Notes: generated by a model not told the origin, from the sequence alone. Shown: positions 1-6,251, numbered from the stretch's first letter. The stretch is DNA of 7,127 bases from Gammaproteobacteria bacterium (GCA_020047885.1 JAIFNF010000140.1:1-7127), one strand, 5' to 3'. Numbers and translations are program-made.

Positions 1-2956
1 TGACCGGCGACGGCACCCTCAACATCACTGGCCTGACCCAGGCGAACATCGACGCCTTGGCCGCACTCGATGACGGCGACGGCTTCGATCTCGATGCCTT
101 CCTGGCGGGGAACGTGATCGCTGGCACCATCACCCTGGCCGAGGATGTCGTCTTTGACGAGGACGAGGAGGACCAGGCGCAGTTTGCAGTGCTGGGCGAT
201 GCCCCGAATGGCTTCACCTTCGATCTCCACGGCAACGTCATGACCCTGGCGACCTCCGCGCAGGCTGACAAGCTGATCGTTAAGAACGGTTCGGTCATCT
301 TCACCTTCATCGATGTGACCACCACGATCCTGCCGCTCAACGCGGGCGACGTCCCTGCCAATTATGTGCCCGGCATGGACCTCGGCAACTACACCAACAT
401 CAGCAATGTCACCGCCTATGACGCCTTGGTCGAGCGTTTCGACGGTAATGCTAACGGCGATCTGAACGACGCTGGTATTGACCAGAACGTCGAGGCGATC
501 TTCGCCAACCTGCCGGGCAGCATTAACAATATCGTCACCCTGGTGGAGACCCCGGTCGAACTGCTGGATCGCGACCGCTTCATCGTCGTCGATCCGGACA
601 CCACCGTATCGTCCGCTGTGGCCTTCCGCAACGTCACCGAGGACGCCAACGTCCAGAATGTTGACCTGACCCTGAGCGGCGGTTCGACCATCACCGGCAC
701 CGGCACCAGCGGGCTGGAACTGCCGGTCGGCACGGCCGGGTCGGTGGGCAACTTCCAGACCCTCACCATTCACTCGGAGGGTACGGGGGCCAATACGATT
801 GAGGGCGGCATCAGAGCCGGTTTGGATGGCTTTGCCAGTGAAAACAACTTCCTCAACTTGGAGATCGACGCCACCACAGCGCTGTCGATTGGTGGCGCGG
901 CGGGGACGGAGATCGTCTTCACCTCGCTGAACGTTCTAGACGATGAAGCCACCGCCACAGTGACCGTTGACGGCACCGCAGACGTCACCATCCGATGCCG
1001 ACGTCGACACCTTGGATGTCGTCAACAATGGCACCGGCACCCTGACCGTTACCGGTGGTTCACCGGCGGTGCAGGGCGGCGGGGCTGGGGGTGATGTGCT
1101 CAATCTCTCCGGCACCGGCGACATGGTGTTCGGCAGCGAGAACCCGGACGTTGCTGACGGCTTCTTCTCAGGTGTCGACGGCGGCGGTGTATTGCACACC
1201 ATCAATGCCTCGGGCCTGACCGGCGATCTCGATCTCGGCTTCCTGGTCGATCTTGGCGTCAATGGTGGCGACGAGTTCACCTTTACCTCCGGCACCGGCG
1301 TGACGGCCTTGGCACTGGGAGATAGCCAGGATGCTGACGATAATGGAGGCGCTTACGGCTTCCCGGGTTCGACCTTCACCTTCGACTTCACGAATGCCGC
1401 CGCCGCCAGTCGCATGACGATCTTCGGCGCTGATGTTGATGCGAATCGTAACGCGCCCGTGTTCGATGGTGATCTGGTCATCGCCCTGGGCGCAACCGCC
1501 GGCAAGACCATCGCCATCGAAGGCATTGTCGATGTGAGCAACCTGGAATCGCTGGCTGTGACTGGTGTGGGCGGGATCATTGCCATCAACGGCGTGCTGG
1601 ATCTCCGTGGTATCGATGACGGCAATCCGGCCACGGATGACTTTGACCTCAGCGGCATCGCCCGCATTACCCTGGCCGCGGGTTCCGCAGTCCTCATGGA
1701 CGATGACCAGTACGCTGAGTTCATTGCTGGCGACGCTGCTGGATCTGACGGATGAGGACACGATCGCGGCCTTGGACGCAGTGGGCGTGATCGTTGATGC
1801 GAATGACGATGGTGTCCTCGATGCAGGCGAGTTCGTCGATTTGACCCAACTGCGGGGCATTACGGAGATCATCATCCCAGAAGGTGCGGATGGTGTCGAC
1901 TTCGACATGACCGCCGAGCAGGCGCTGGTGGCCTACACGGTGGACGCGGCGGGCGTGCGCTCGACTTGGGCTCACGACGCTGATAACGCTACGGCTGAGA
2001 TAGCTCGTGAGGACGGTGATTTCCGAGAACTCACTGGTAACGTGGATGTTTTTGTTGGTCAGGATGCCGATATCTCCCCGCTGGAAGGGGTAGACGACTT
2101 GGTGGTGACCTTCGAGAGCCTCCCGGTTCTGACGGTGGCGAGCCTGCAACTCAATGACCAGCTTGAGGTCGAGGTCGATGCTCTAGGCAATTTGACAGGG
2201 AATGCCACGGCCACGCAAATCCTCGAGGCCCTGACCTCGCCGCTCTCGATCGTGGTCGATTATGTCGGACTCGACTTTGAGGGCAACCCGGTCGACTCAG
2301 TGGCGACCGTAACGGCGGCCTTCACGAAGTTCGCCAACGGCACCTTGGACACCGTGGCCGTCAACGGTGCGGCAGGCGCTATCGCCAAGGCGAGTGGCGA
2401 GGCAGCCGACGTAGACGGGATTCTTGCTCTGGCTGATACCATTCGGTGGACGGGCGTGGGTAGCCGGTTTAGCTCACAGGAAGAGCCGCTCGTAGCGCAA
2501 GCGGCGGATGACACTTTCGTCTTCGTCGCCGGGACAGATGGCGCGGAAGACACGGTTATCAATGGCTTCACCACTGCTGCTGGCAACGACATCCTCAACT
2601 TCAGTGGCTTCCTGGGTGCGGCCCCGGCAGCATTGAATGGGCCGTGGGATACGGGTCCGGGGGTGACTCTCATCGAAAATGATGTCACCATTTTGGAGGA
2701 TATTGCGGGGAATCAAGACATCACCACAGCAGCGGGACTGAATGTAGCCCTCGCTATAGGTGGCGAGTATGCGGCCATCGCCATGGACCCCAATGAGACG
2801 GCGGTGATTATGACCACGGCAACGGGTGGCGGCGGGGTGGGTACGACCTTCGTCTTCTTCGCCGAAAGCAGTGCTGCTGCTGTCATTACGACCACTTTGG
2901 TCGGCGTGCTTAACAATGTCGATGTTGACACTTTCGTGCTCGGCAACTTCGCCTAA
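1..2956 (+). CDS. Large secreted beta-strand-repeat protein (RTX/S-layer-like), 5'-partial, two frameshifts
   Basis: The reading frame is open from base 3, so the gene starts outside the window. Three segments join into one protein: 3-992, 994-1728 and 1730-2953, with stop TAA at 2954-2956, giving about 983 visible residues. The product is rich in D, G, T, V and A, poor in lysine and free of cysteine in its true frames, with many short beta-strand stretches such as GTGTLTVTGG. That composition is typical of extracellular type I-secreted adhesins and S-layer-like proteins. Two EF-hand-like loops are visible: DGNANGDLNDAG (441-476) and DANDDGVLDAGE (1796-1831), the latter with canonical D/N/D/D/E spacing, so calcium binding is likely. 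The C-terminal 150 residues (DDTFVF, then a D-x-I-x-GF / G-N-D-I-L-NFS pattern, ending LVGVLNNVDVDTFVLGNFA) resemble the uncleaved secretion ends of RTX proteins. Exact family and function are not recognised. The frame breaks may be real decay or sequence errors. Confidence 0.75.
992..994 (+). other. +1 frameshift in the large secreted protein
   Basis: Coding switches from frame 3 to frame 1 here. Removing one C of the CC at 992-993 restores a continuous reading: VDGTADVTI followed by DADVDTLDVV. Without it the first frame runs into arginine- and tryptophan-rich sequence with cysteines, unlike the rest of the protein, and stops at 1092-1094. Confidence 0.8.
1727..1731 (+). other. Second +1 frameshift in the large secreted protein
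   Basis: Coding moves from frame 1 to frame 2. Dropping one G of the GG at 1729-1730 joins DDDQYAEFIA to ATLLDLTDEDTIAALDAVG. The middle frame otherwise stops at 1753-1755. The exact base is uncertain by a few positions, because both frames read plausibly between about 1720 and 1740. Confidence 0.7.
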
Positions 2957-2961
2957 GCCGC

Positions 2962-2997
2962 GTCGGTTGGGTTGACGGCTTTATCGTCAACCCAACC
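2962..2997 (+). repeat. REP-like palindrome, GGTTGGGTT family, copy A
   Basis: A perfect 13-bp stem (2965-2977 with 2985-2997) encloses the 7-nt loop GCTTTAT. It begins 5 nt after the stop codon of the large protein. The foot is GTCG (2962-2965) where the other two copies (3829, 6961) have GTAG. No T-run follows, so it is not a standard intrinsic terminator by itself. Confidence 0.85.
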
Positions 2998-3002
2998 CTG
3001 CT

Positions 3003-3040
3003 AAATCCCCCCCAACCCCCCTTTTTCAAAGGGGGGAGCC
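3003..3040. repeat. 38-bp C/G-rich dispersed element, copy 1
   Basis: Begins AAAT plus a C-run (3003-3013) and ends CAAAGGGGGGAGCC (3027-3040). The inner 9-bp stem CCCCCCTTT (3016-3024) pairs with AAAGGGGGG (3028-3036). A second 38-bp copy with the same ends but a different centre lies at 5194-5231. Confidence 0.75.
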
Positions 3041-3050
3041 AGATGAAAGG

Positions 3051-3083
3051 AACCGCCCTCGGGAAACCGGGGGCGGTTTTTTT
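3051..3083 (+). terminator. Rho-independent terminator after the large protein gene
   Basis: AACCGCCC (3051-3058) pairs with GGGCGGTT (3071-3078) across a 12-nt loop, followed by an unbroken T-run (3077-3083). It is the first of four near-identical GGAACCGC...GGGCGGTTTTTT terminators in the window and presumably ends transcription of the large protein before the toxin-antitoxin cassette. Confidence 0.85.
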
Positions 3084-3098
3084 GGTGGGTGATTAGGC

Positions 3099-3104
3099 TA
3101 TAAT
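3099..3104 (+). promoter_or_regulatory. Candidate -10 box for the toxin-antitoxin operon
   Basis: A perfect TATAAT lies 15 nt after the terminator T-run and about 97 nt upstream of the antitoxin ATG. There is no good -35 box; the T-run itself (3077-3082) is the only T-rich hexamer at proper spacing. An alternative is TTGACA at 3111-3116, which lacks a convincing -10. Confidence 0.45.
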
Positions 3105-3200
3105 CGGAACTTGACAAGCAATGACACGGAAAAATCTGTGAATTCGGCGTCGGTTTGGAACACAATGCCCCGGTCTTTTTGTGCAGAAAGAGGTGATGTC

Positions 3201-3428
3201 ATGACCACGGCTGAAAGAATTTTTGAGGAAGCGCGCGCATTGCCCGAGTGTGATCTGCGTGAATTACTGAATTTTGTTGGCTATCTGAAGTCTCGCACAC
3301 GCCAGTCCATGGTCAACGAAGCCGATGTTGAAGCAGAGACCGACTGGGCAGAGTTCGAGCAGGGCGCTGGCCTCTGGTCGGGGAAGTTTATGCGTGAAGC
3401 CTGTTATGACCGCAAGATTCTTCGCTGA
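3201..3428 (+). CDS. DUF2281/VapB-like antitoxin
   Basis: A 75-residue protein. The start at ATG 3201 is preferred over upstream TTG 3111 because a strong Shine-Dalgarno AGAGGTG (3189-3195) sits 5 nt before it and the upstream residues look non-coding. Residues 1-32 (MTTAERIFEEARALPECD, then LRELLNFVGYLKSR) match the short helical pattern of DUF2281/VapB-like antitoxins, which pair with PIN toxins. Residues 40-60 are acidic and probably form the toxin-neutralising tail. The last 23 nt overlap the start of the toxin gene in another frame, the usual sign of translational coupling in antitoxin-first operons. Inferred role: binding and inhibiting the downstream PIN RNase and perhaps repressing the operon. 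No obvious DNA-binding fold can be proven by eye, and the family call comes from pattern memory. Confidence 0.75.
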   Translation: MTTAERIFEEARALPECDLRELLNFVGYLKSRTRQSMVNEADVEAETDWAEFEQGAGLWSGKFMREACYDRKILR

Positions 3429-3807
3429 TACCAATGTCGCCGTCTATGCGCTCGACGCCGATCCGCAACGCCATGAGCAGGCTTTATCCATCATGCGGCG
3501 GTGCCCGGTGATCAGCACACAGGTCGTCAATGAATTCATCAGCGTACTGACTGGCAAGCAACGGGTGCCGCGTGACCGGGCTAACCGATATGCACGCATT
3601 CTGCTGCGCCGCTGCGAAGTCGTCTCCTTGACACCGCAAACGGTCGAGAGCGCCATCTGCATCGGCGAGCGTTACCAGGTTAGCCATTGGGACGCCCTGA
3701 TCGTTGCGTCCGCGTTGCTGACGGGTTGCGACACGCTGTATTCCGAAGATTTGCAGGATGGCCAGGTGTTCGAGGGGAGCCTCACCGTCAAGAATCCGTT
3801 TGCTTGA
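3406..3807 (+). CDS. PIN-domain toxin, VapC-like ribonuclease
   Basis: A 133-residue PIN-domain protein, normal length for VapC. All four acidic positions expected for the metal-binding active site are present: D8 (FFADTNVAVYALD), E43 (VVNEFISVL), D96 (HWDALIVASA) and D115 (LYSEDLQDG), plus the conserved N10. Family knowledge: VapC-type PIN proteins are Mg2+/Mn2+-dependent endoribonucleases, often cutting tRNA or rRNA, held inactive by the partner antitoxin. ATG 3406 is chosen because the PIN fold starts immediately after it (MTARFFADTN); a GTG at 3394 in the same frame is possible. A GTGAAG ribosome site at 3394-3399 lies inside the antitoxin gene, so translation is probably coupled. The gene looks complete and undamaged, unlike most of its neighbours. 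Confidence 0.9.
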   Translation: MTARFFADTNVAVYALDADPQRHEQALSIMRRCPVISTQVVNEFISVLTGKQRVPRDRANRYARILLRRCEVVSLTPQTVESAICIGERYQVSHWDALIVASALLTGCDTLYSEDLQDGQVFEGSLTVKNPFA

Positions 3808-3828
3808 CTGGATGAGCCGGGTAGCATC

Positions 3829-3862
3829 GTAGGTTGGGTTGCCGTCCTTTTGGCAACCCAAC
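3829..3862 (+). repeat. REP-like palindrome, GGTTGGGTT family, copy B
   Basis: The foot GTAG (3829-3832) is directly followed by the 11-bp perfect stem GTTGGGTTGCC (3833-3843) / GGCAACCCAAC (3852-3862) with an 8-nt loop. The inner two stem pairs and the loop differ from copies A and C, yet base pairing is kept. It begins 21 nt after the toxin stop codon. Confidence 0.85.
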
Positions 3863-3882
3863 ATTTCCTACGGAACCCACGG

Positions 3883-3914
3883 AACCGCCTCCCAATTATC
3901 GGGGGCGGTTTTTT
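3883..3914 (+). terminator. Rho-independent terminator after the toxin-antitoxin operon
   Basis: AACCGCCTCC (3883-3892) pairs with GGGGGCGGTT (3901-3910) with one U-G wobble and an 8-nt loop, followed by six T (3909-3914). Same family as the terminators at 3051, 4300 and 6582. Confidence 0.85.
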
Positions 3915-3933
3915 ATTGCGGGCGATGTTGGGA

Positions 3934-3939
3934 TATAAT
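3934..3939 (+). promoter_or_regulatory. Candidate -10 box upstream of the DUF4160 remnant
   Basis: A perfect TATAAT lies 19 nt after the terminator T-run and 36 nt before the ATG at 3976. The spacing repeats the terminator-then-TATAAT layout seen at 3051-3104. A weak TTTATT (3912-3917) is at 16-nt spacing. Confidence 0.45.
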
Positions 3940-3975
3940 GATGTGGTTTTCAATCATCTATGCACTAGAGTGGTT

Positions 3976-4084
3976 ATGCCCACCATCAGCATGTTTTAGT
4001 GGGATTCTGGTCAGTCTTTTTTTTGAGGACAATGATCGCCACCATCTACCTCATATTCATGTTCGCTACCAAGGTAGCAAGTAG
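3976..4084 (+). pseudogene. DUF4160 family gene remnant, frameshifted and truncated
   Basis: ATG 3976 opens MPTISMF, then TAG at 3997-3999. Removing one base (G3999) gives MPTISMFYGILV joined to FFEDNDRHHLPHIHVRYQG, which matches the start of DUF4160 proteins (typically MPTISMFYGI...HH.PHxHxxYQG). The family is a small conserved domain of about 80-90 residues, often next to DUF2442 in toxin-antitoxin-like pairs; its function is not established. Here coding stops after residue 35 or so, exactly where the GTAG foot of a BIME begins (4081), and the TAG stop at 4082-4084 belongs to the repeat. No DUF2442 partner is visible. The remnant is non-functional on two counts: a +1 shift and loss of the C-terminal half. 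A TATAAT 36 nt upstream suggests the old promoter remains. Confidence 0.7.
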
Positions 4085-4173
4085 GGCGGATTCGGAGCGC
4101 AAGCGACAATCCGCCTCTTCCGGGGCGGACCACTGGGATGAGGATGGCGGTTCGCTACGCGGAACCGCCCTAC
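4081..4173. repeat. BIME copy 1: head-to-head REP pair with GTAG feet
   Basis: The 93-bp element is bounded by perfect 9-bp inverted ends GTAGGGCGG (4081-4089) and CCGCCCTAC (4165-4173). The left hairpin pairs GGCGGATT with AATCCGCC around a CGGAGCGCAAGCGAC bubble and loop. The right hairpin, read on the minus strand, is GTAG plus GGCGGTTC...GAACCGCC. A GTAG foot plus an imperfect hairpin is the diagnostic form of REP sequences acted on by RAYT transposases. Confidence 0.85.
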
Positions 4174-4195
4174 AGGAACCCGTAGCAAGCAACCC

Positions 4196-4287
4196 GTAAG
4201 GTGGTTTCGGAGCGAAGCGACAATCCGCCTCTTCCGGGGCGGACCACTGGGATGAGGATGGCGGTTCGCTACGCGGAACCGCCCTAC
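4196..4287. repeat. BIME copy 2
   Basis: A 92-bp tandem neighbour of copy 1, separated from it by 22 bp (4174-4195). The left foot is GTAA and the right foot CTAC. Its left stem carries changes (GGTGGTTTC) that weaken pairing; the right hairpin is perfect. It is followed by the tail AGGAACGACAGGAACCGCTC that leads into the terminator at 4300. Confidence 0.8.
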
Positions 4288-4299
4288 AGGAACGACAGG

Positions 4300-4330
4300 A
4301 ACCGCTCACGGGCCACCGGGGCGGTTTTTT
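4300..4330 (+). terminator. Rho-independent terminator attached to BIME copy 2
   Basis: AACCGCTC (4300-4307) pairs with GGGCGGTT (4319-4326), one U-G pair, followed by six T (4325-4330). With BIME copy 2 it forms a unit repeated almost exactly at 6478-6615. Confidence 0.75.
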
Positions 4331-4347
4331 GTTCGCGGCGTTACCGG

Positions 4348-4353
4348 TAAAAT
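4348..4353 (+). promoter_or_regulatory. Weak candidate -10 box for the RAYT remnant
   Basis: TAAAAT sits 17 nt after the terminator T-run (4325-4330), which would occupy the -35 position. It ends only 6 nt before the RAYT ATG at 4360, and no Shine-Dalgarno is visible, so a transcript from here would be leaderless or nearly so. Confidence 0.3.
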
Positions 4354-4359
4354 GTGCTG

Positions 4360-4539
4360 ATGCCTAACTATCGACGTGCCTTCATCCCCGGTGGGTGTTA
4401 CTTCTTCACGGTCAATCTCCTTGAACGACAGCGAGTAGCCGATTGGCCGTATTCAACCTTTCATCGTGCGGTTTATGAAGGTCTTTTACCTATGGACTGG
4501 TGCGGCGAAGTCGTAGATTTGCCAACCGCCGCTGAATGA
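4360..4539 (+). pseudogene. RAYT (REP-associated tyrosine transposase) with internal deletion
   Basis: A 59-codon open frame starting at ATG 4360. Residues 1-24 (MPNYRRAFIPGGCYFFTVNL, LERQ) are the characteristic N-terminus of RAYT/Y1-type TnpA_REP proteins. Residues 25-59 (RVADWPYSTFHR, then VYEGLLPMDWCGEV) are the characteristic C-terminus. Intact relatives are roughly 150-180 residues, so about 100 residues are missing between Q24 and R25 (near 4429-4437). That loss includes the HxH metal-binding motif (LPDHLH-like), the catalytic tyrosine region and the NPVKHGL-like segment. The deletion is in frame and clean, but the product cannot be an active transposase. The gene lies between BIME copy 2 and a half-BIME at 4536, the arrangement expected of a REPtron. 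Its stop codon overlaps the edge of that half-BIME. Confidence 0.85.
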
Positions 4540-4567
4540 GGCGGTTCGCTACGCGGAACCACCCTAC
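4536..4567. repeat. Half BIME (right REP only) after the RAYT remnant
   Basis: ATGAG plus GCGGTTCGCTACGCGGAACC and ACCCTAC match the right half of BIME copies 1-3 with one change (CCACCCTAC for CCGCCCTAC) and a short gap. The left REP is absent; RAYT coding sequence stands in its place. The following AGGAACGACAGGAACCGC tail is the same as that after copies 2 and 3. Confidence 0.75.
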
Positions 4568-4590
4568 AGGAACGACAGGAACCGCCACCC

Positions 4591-5190
4591 ATGAAAACCT
4601 TCCTCCATGTGGGCTGCGGCCCCAAAACCAAAGCCCAAACCACCCGCGGCTTCAACACCGACGACTGGCGCGAACTGCGCTTTGATATTGACGAAGCGGT
4701 ACAACCCGACCTCGTCGGCACTATGACCGATATGTCAGCCGTCGCCAGCGGATCGGTAGACGCCTTGTTCTCCAGTCACAACATCGAACACCTCTACCCG
4801 CACGAAGTCCCGGTGGCGCTGGCCGAATTCCGGCGCGTGCTGACCCCGGACGGCTTCGTGGTCATCACCTGCCCGGACTTGCAATCGGTCTGCGCCCTGA
4901 TCGCCGACGACAAACTCACCGAACCGGCCTACACCTCACCGGCGGGACCGATTGCCCCGCTGGACATCCTCTACGGCCACCGCGCCTCGATGGCACGGGG
5001 CAACCTCTACATGGCGCACCGCTGCGGCTTCACCGCCCGCGTGCTGACCGGCACCCTGCAAGCTCACGGCTTCACCACGACCATCAGCCGCCGCCGCGAC
5101 CATCCCTACTACGACCTGTGGGCCGCCGCCACCGTCGCCCCGGCTGACGAACCCACCCTGCGGGCACTCGCCGCCGCGCATTTTCCTTGA
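4591..5190 (+). CDS. Class I SAM-dependent methyltransferase
   Basis: A 199-residue protein, complete, in the normal range for small class I methyltransferases. Motif I is HVGCGP (residues 6-11). The acidic region FDIDEAVQPD (31-40) probably supplies the residue that binds the SAM ribose. SVDALFSSHNIEHLYPHEV (55-73) and FRRVLTPDGFVVITCPDLQ (80-98) are the usual motif IV/V-type segments of the Methyltransf_11-like group (resembling COG4627). The substrate is unknown; relatives often lie near glycosyltransferase genes, but none is present here. ATG 4591 is chosen because motif I starts six residues later. The nearest ribosome site, AGGA at 4577-4580, comes from the tail of the half-BIME, so a repeat may have supplied its translation signal. 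A 135-bp stretch of a second, about 88% identical gene is at 6343-6477. It converges with the Uma2 gene 55 bp downstream. Confidence 0.85.
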   Translation: MKTFLHVGCGPKTKAQTTRGFNTDDWRELRFDIDEAVQPDLVGTMTDMSAVASGSVDALFSSHNIEHLYPHEVPVALAEFRRVLTPDGFVVITCPDLQSVCALIADDKLTEPAYTSPAGPIAPLDILYGHRASMARGNLYMAHRCGFTARVLTGTLQAHGFTTTISRRRDHPYYDLWAAATVAPADEPTLRALAAAHFP

Positions 5191-5193
5191 CCC

Positions 5194-5231
5194 AAATCCC
5201 CCCTGGCCGGCCGTTGGCAAAGGGGGGAGCC
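5194..5231. repeat. 38-bp C/G-rich dispersed element, copy 2, between convergent genes
   Basis: Begins AAATCCCCCC (5194-5203) and ends CAAAGGGGGGAGCC (5218-5231), as in copy 1 at 3003-3040 and with the same total length. Its centre is TGGCCGGCCGTTGG instead of the copy-1 centre. The six C can pair with six G, giving a hairpin between two genes that meet tail to tail. No T-run follows on either strand. Confidence 0.65.
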
Positions 5232-5245
5232 GCGTAGATGGGGGC

Positions 5246-6211
5246 TTACTCAGCTTCGGGGTCGACCCCGAGCGCCCGCAACCGTTCCGCCAGCCGTGCG
5301 GCCCGCTGTTCAGCGGCGTACCGGGCTTGGGCTTCCTGTTCCCTGGCGGCGCGTTCCTGCTCGGCGCGGGCGCGTTCCTGCTCGGCGCGGGCGCGTTCCT
5401 GCTCGGCGCGGGCGCGTTCCTGTTCCTTGGCGGCGCGTTCCTGCTCGGCGCGGGCGGCTTGCTGCTCGGCGCGGGCGGCTTGCTGTTCGGCGCGGGCGGC
5501 TTGCTGTTCGGCGCGGGCGGCTTCTTCAGCGGCCTCACGGAATTCCACCCCCCGGAACCACACCCGCAGCTTGCGCCCCAACCGCCATGCCGAGCGCGGC
5601 AACACCTCCACCTCCAGCCCCGGAATCGCCACACTCCGATACCGCCGCCTGACCGGCAGGGGTGCCACCCGATACCGCCCCCGCCGTTCATCGTACCGAT
5701 GCCAGACCACCGACCGGGGATCCTCCGGCTCCGGGTAGATCAGGACAAATTCCCGCACGCCATGCACCGCATGACAGGCGCGCATCCGTACCGTATCCTT
5801 CTCCTCCTTTTCCCGCGTGGCGGTGCTCACCACCTCGACCGCCAGCACCAGCTCGGTCGCCATCAACCGCGAGGCGTCCGGATTCGCGGTCAGCGCGTAA
5901 TCGGGATACAAGACCTTTTGCTCCGGCGCGCCGGGCGGCCAGTACCACACCGGATTGTCGCTCACCGGGTATAACCCGGCGTCAGCCGCCACGCGCCCCA
6001 ACTGCGCCGCCAGATAAGCGATTGTTTCACTATGCGCACGCGATTGGGCCACGTCGAATTCCTCATCGTACCAGGGAATACCCTCCATCGATTCCGGCGA
6101 GTGGGGGATCGGGAGCAGTTGGGGCCGGAGCACCACGGGCTGGGCCGGCCGGGGACGCGCCTGCGCCCGGGGGGGCGGCAGGGACAGCGCCACCGTGGAC
6201 AGGGATGTCAT
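5246..6211 (-). CDS. Uma2-family (DUF820) nuclease-fold protein with heptad coiled coil
   Basis: A 321-residue protein. ATG at 6211 is preferred over TTG 6226 because the TTG lies in the Shine-Dalgarno itself: GAGGAGG (6218-6224 on the minus strand) is 6 nt before the ATG. Residues 1-40 are proline-rich. Residues 45-205 form the Uma2 domain of the PD-(D/E)XK superfamily: PD at 103-104 (YPDYAL), E126 in LAVEVVS, then D139 and GVREFVLIYPE (151-161). The lysine usually found in the K...Y...GV helix appears to be R142 here, so catalytic competence is uncertain. Residues 231-293 are nine perfect-length heptads (AARAEQQ, RARAEQE types) forming a charged coiled coil, and the end LAERLRALGVDPE is typical of the family. 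Uma2 proteins are annotated as putative restriction-type endonucleases, but their real role is not established. It is a single-gene unit. Confidence 0.85.
   Translation of the reverse strand: MTSLSTVALSLPPPRAQARPRPAQPVVLRPQLLPIPHSPESMEGIPWYDEEFDVAQSRAHSETIAYLAAQLGRVAADAGLYPVSDNPVWYWPPGAPEQKVLYPDYALTANPDASRLMATELVLAVEVVSTATREKEEKDTVRMRACHAVHGVREFVLIYPEPEDPRSVVWHRYDERRGRYRVAPLPVRRRYRSVAIPGLEVEVLPRSAWRLGRKLRVWFRGVEFREAAEEAARAEQQAARAEQQAARAEQQAARAEQERAAKEQERARAEQERARAEQERARAEQERAAREQEAQARYAAEQRAARLAERLRALGVDPEAE
5333..5521 (-). repeat. Nine 21-bp in-frame tandem repeats encoding the coiled coil
   Basis: The 189-bp tract inside the Uma2 gene encodes nine 7-residue units: three AARAEQQ, then AARAEQE, RAAKEQE, three RARAEQE and RAAREQE. 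Units are near-identical at DNA level, for example GCGTTCCTGCTCGGCGCGGG repeated on the plus strand, so copy number can change without shifting frame. Confidence 0.9.
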
Positions 6212-6245
6212 CGGTCGCCTCCTCAACAGTCAGGGAGAAAAAAGC

Positions 6246-6251
6246 AGTATA
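6246..6251 (-). promoter_or_regulatory. Possible -10 box for the Uma2 gene
   Basis: TATACT on the minus strand lies 34 nt upstream of the ATG at 6211. The hexamer 17 nt further upstream (TCTGAT) is a poor -35, so this is only a candidate. Confidence 0.3.

Noticed and set aside
416..2946. Several minus-strand open frames inside the large protein gene
   Set aside because: They have serine-, proline- and arginine-rich translations without family resemblance, and cross regions with clear plus-strand coding. They are shadows of a high-GC gene.
2962..2997. Palindrome copy A as a terminator
   Set aside because: A strong stem, but no T-run follows, and the same palindrome occurs elsewhere away from gene ends. 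A proper terminator lies at 3051.
3111..3139. TTGACA at 3111-3116 as the -35 of the toxin-antitoxin promoter
   Set aside because: No reasonable -10 hexamer occurs 16-18 nt downstream; TATAAT at 3099 is a better single element.
3111..3200. N-terminal extension of the antitoxin from TTG 3111
   Set aside because: The Shine-Dalgarno AGAGGTG lies just before ATG 3201, and family similarity starts there.
5333..5521. Regular 21-bp spacing as a possible CRISPR-like array
   Set aside because: Units are contiguous with no unique spacers and encode exact heptads in a recognised gene.
5327..5974. Long plus-strand open frame with repeated GAFLLGAG hydrophobic units, opposite the Uma2 gene
   Set aside because: It is the mirror of the 21-bp heptad repeats. 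The minus strand has a strong ribosome site, a recognised domain and a typical C-terminus; this frame has none.
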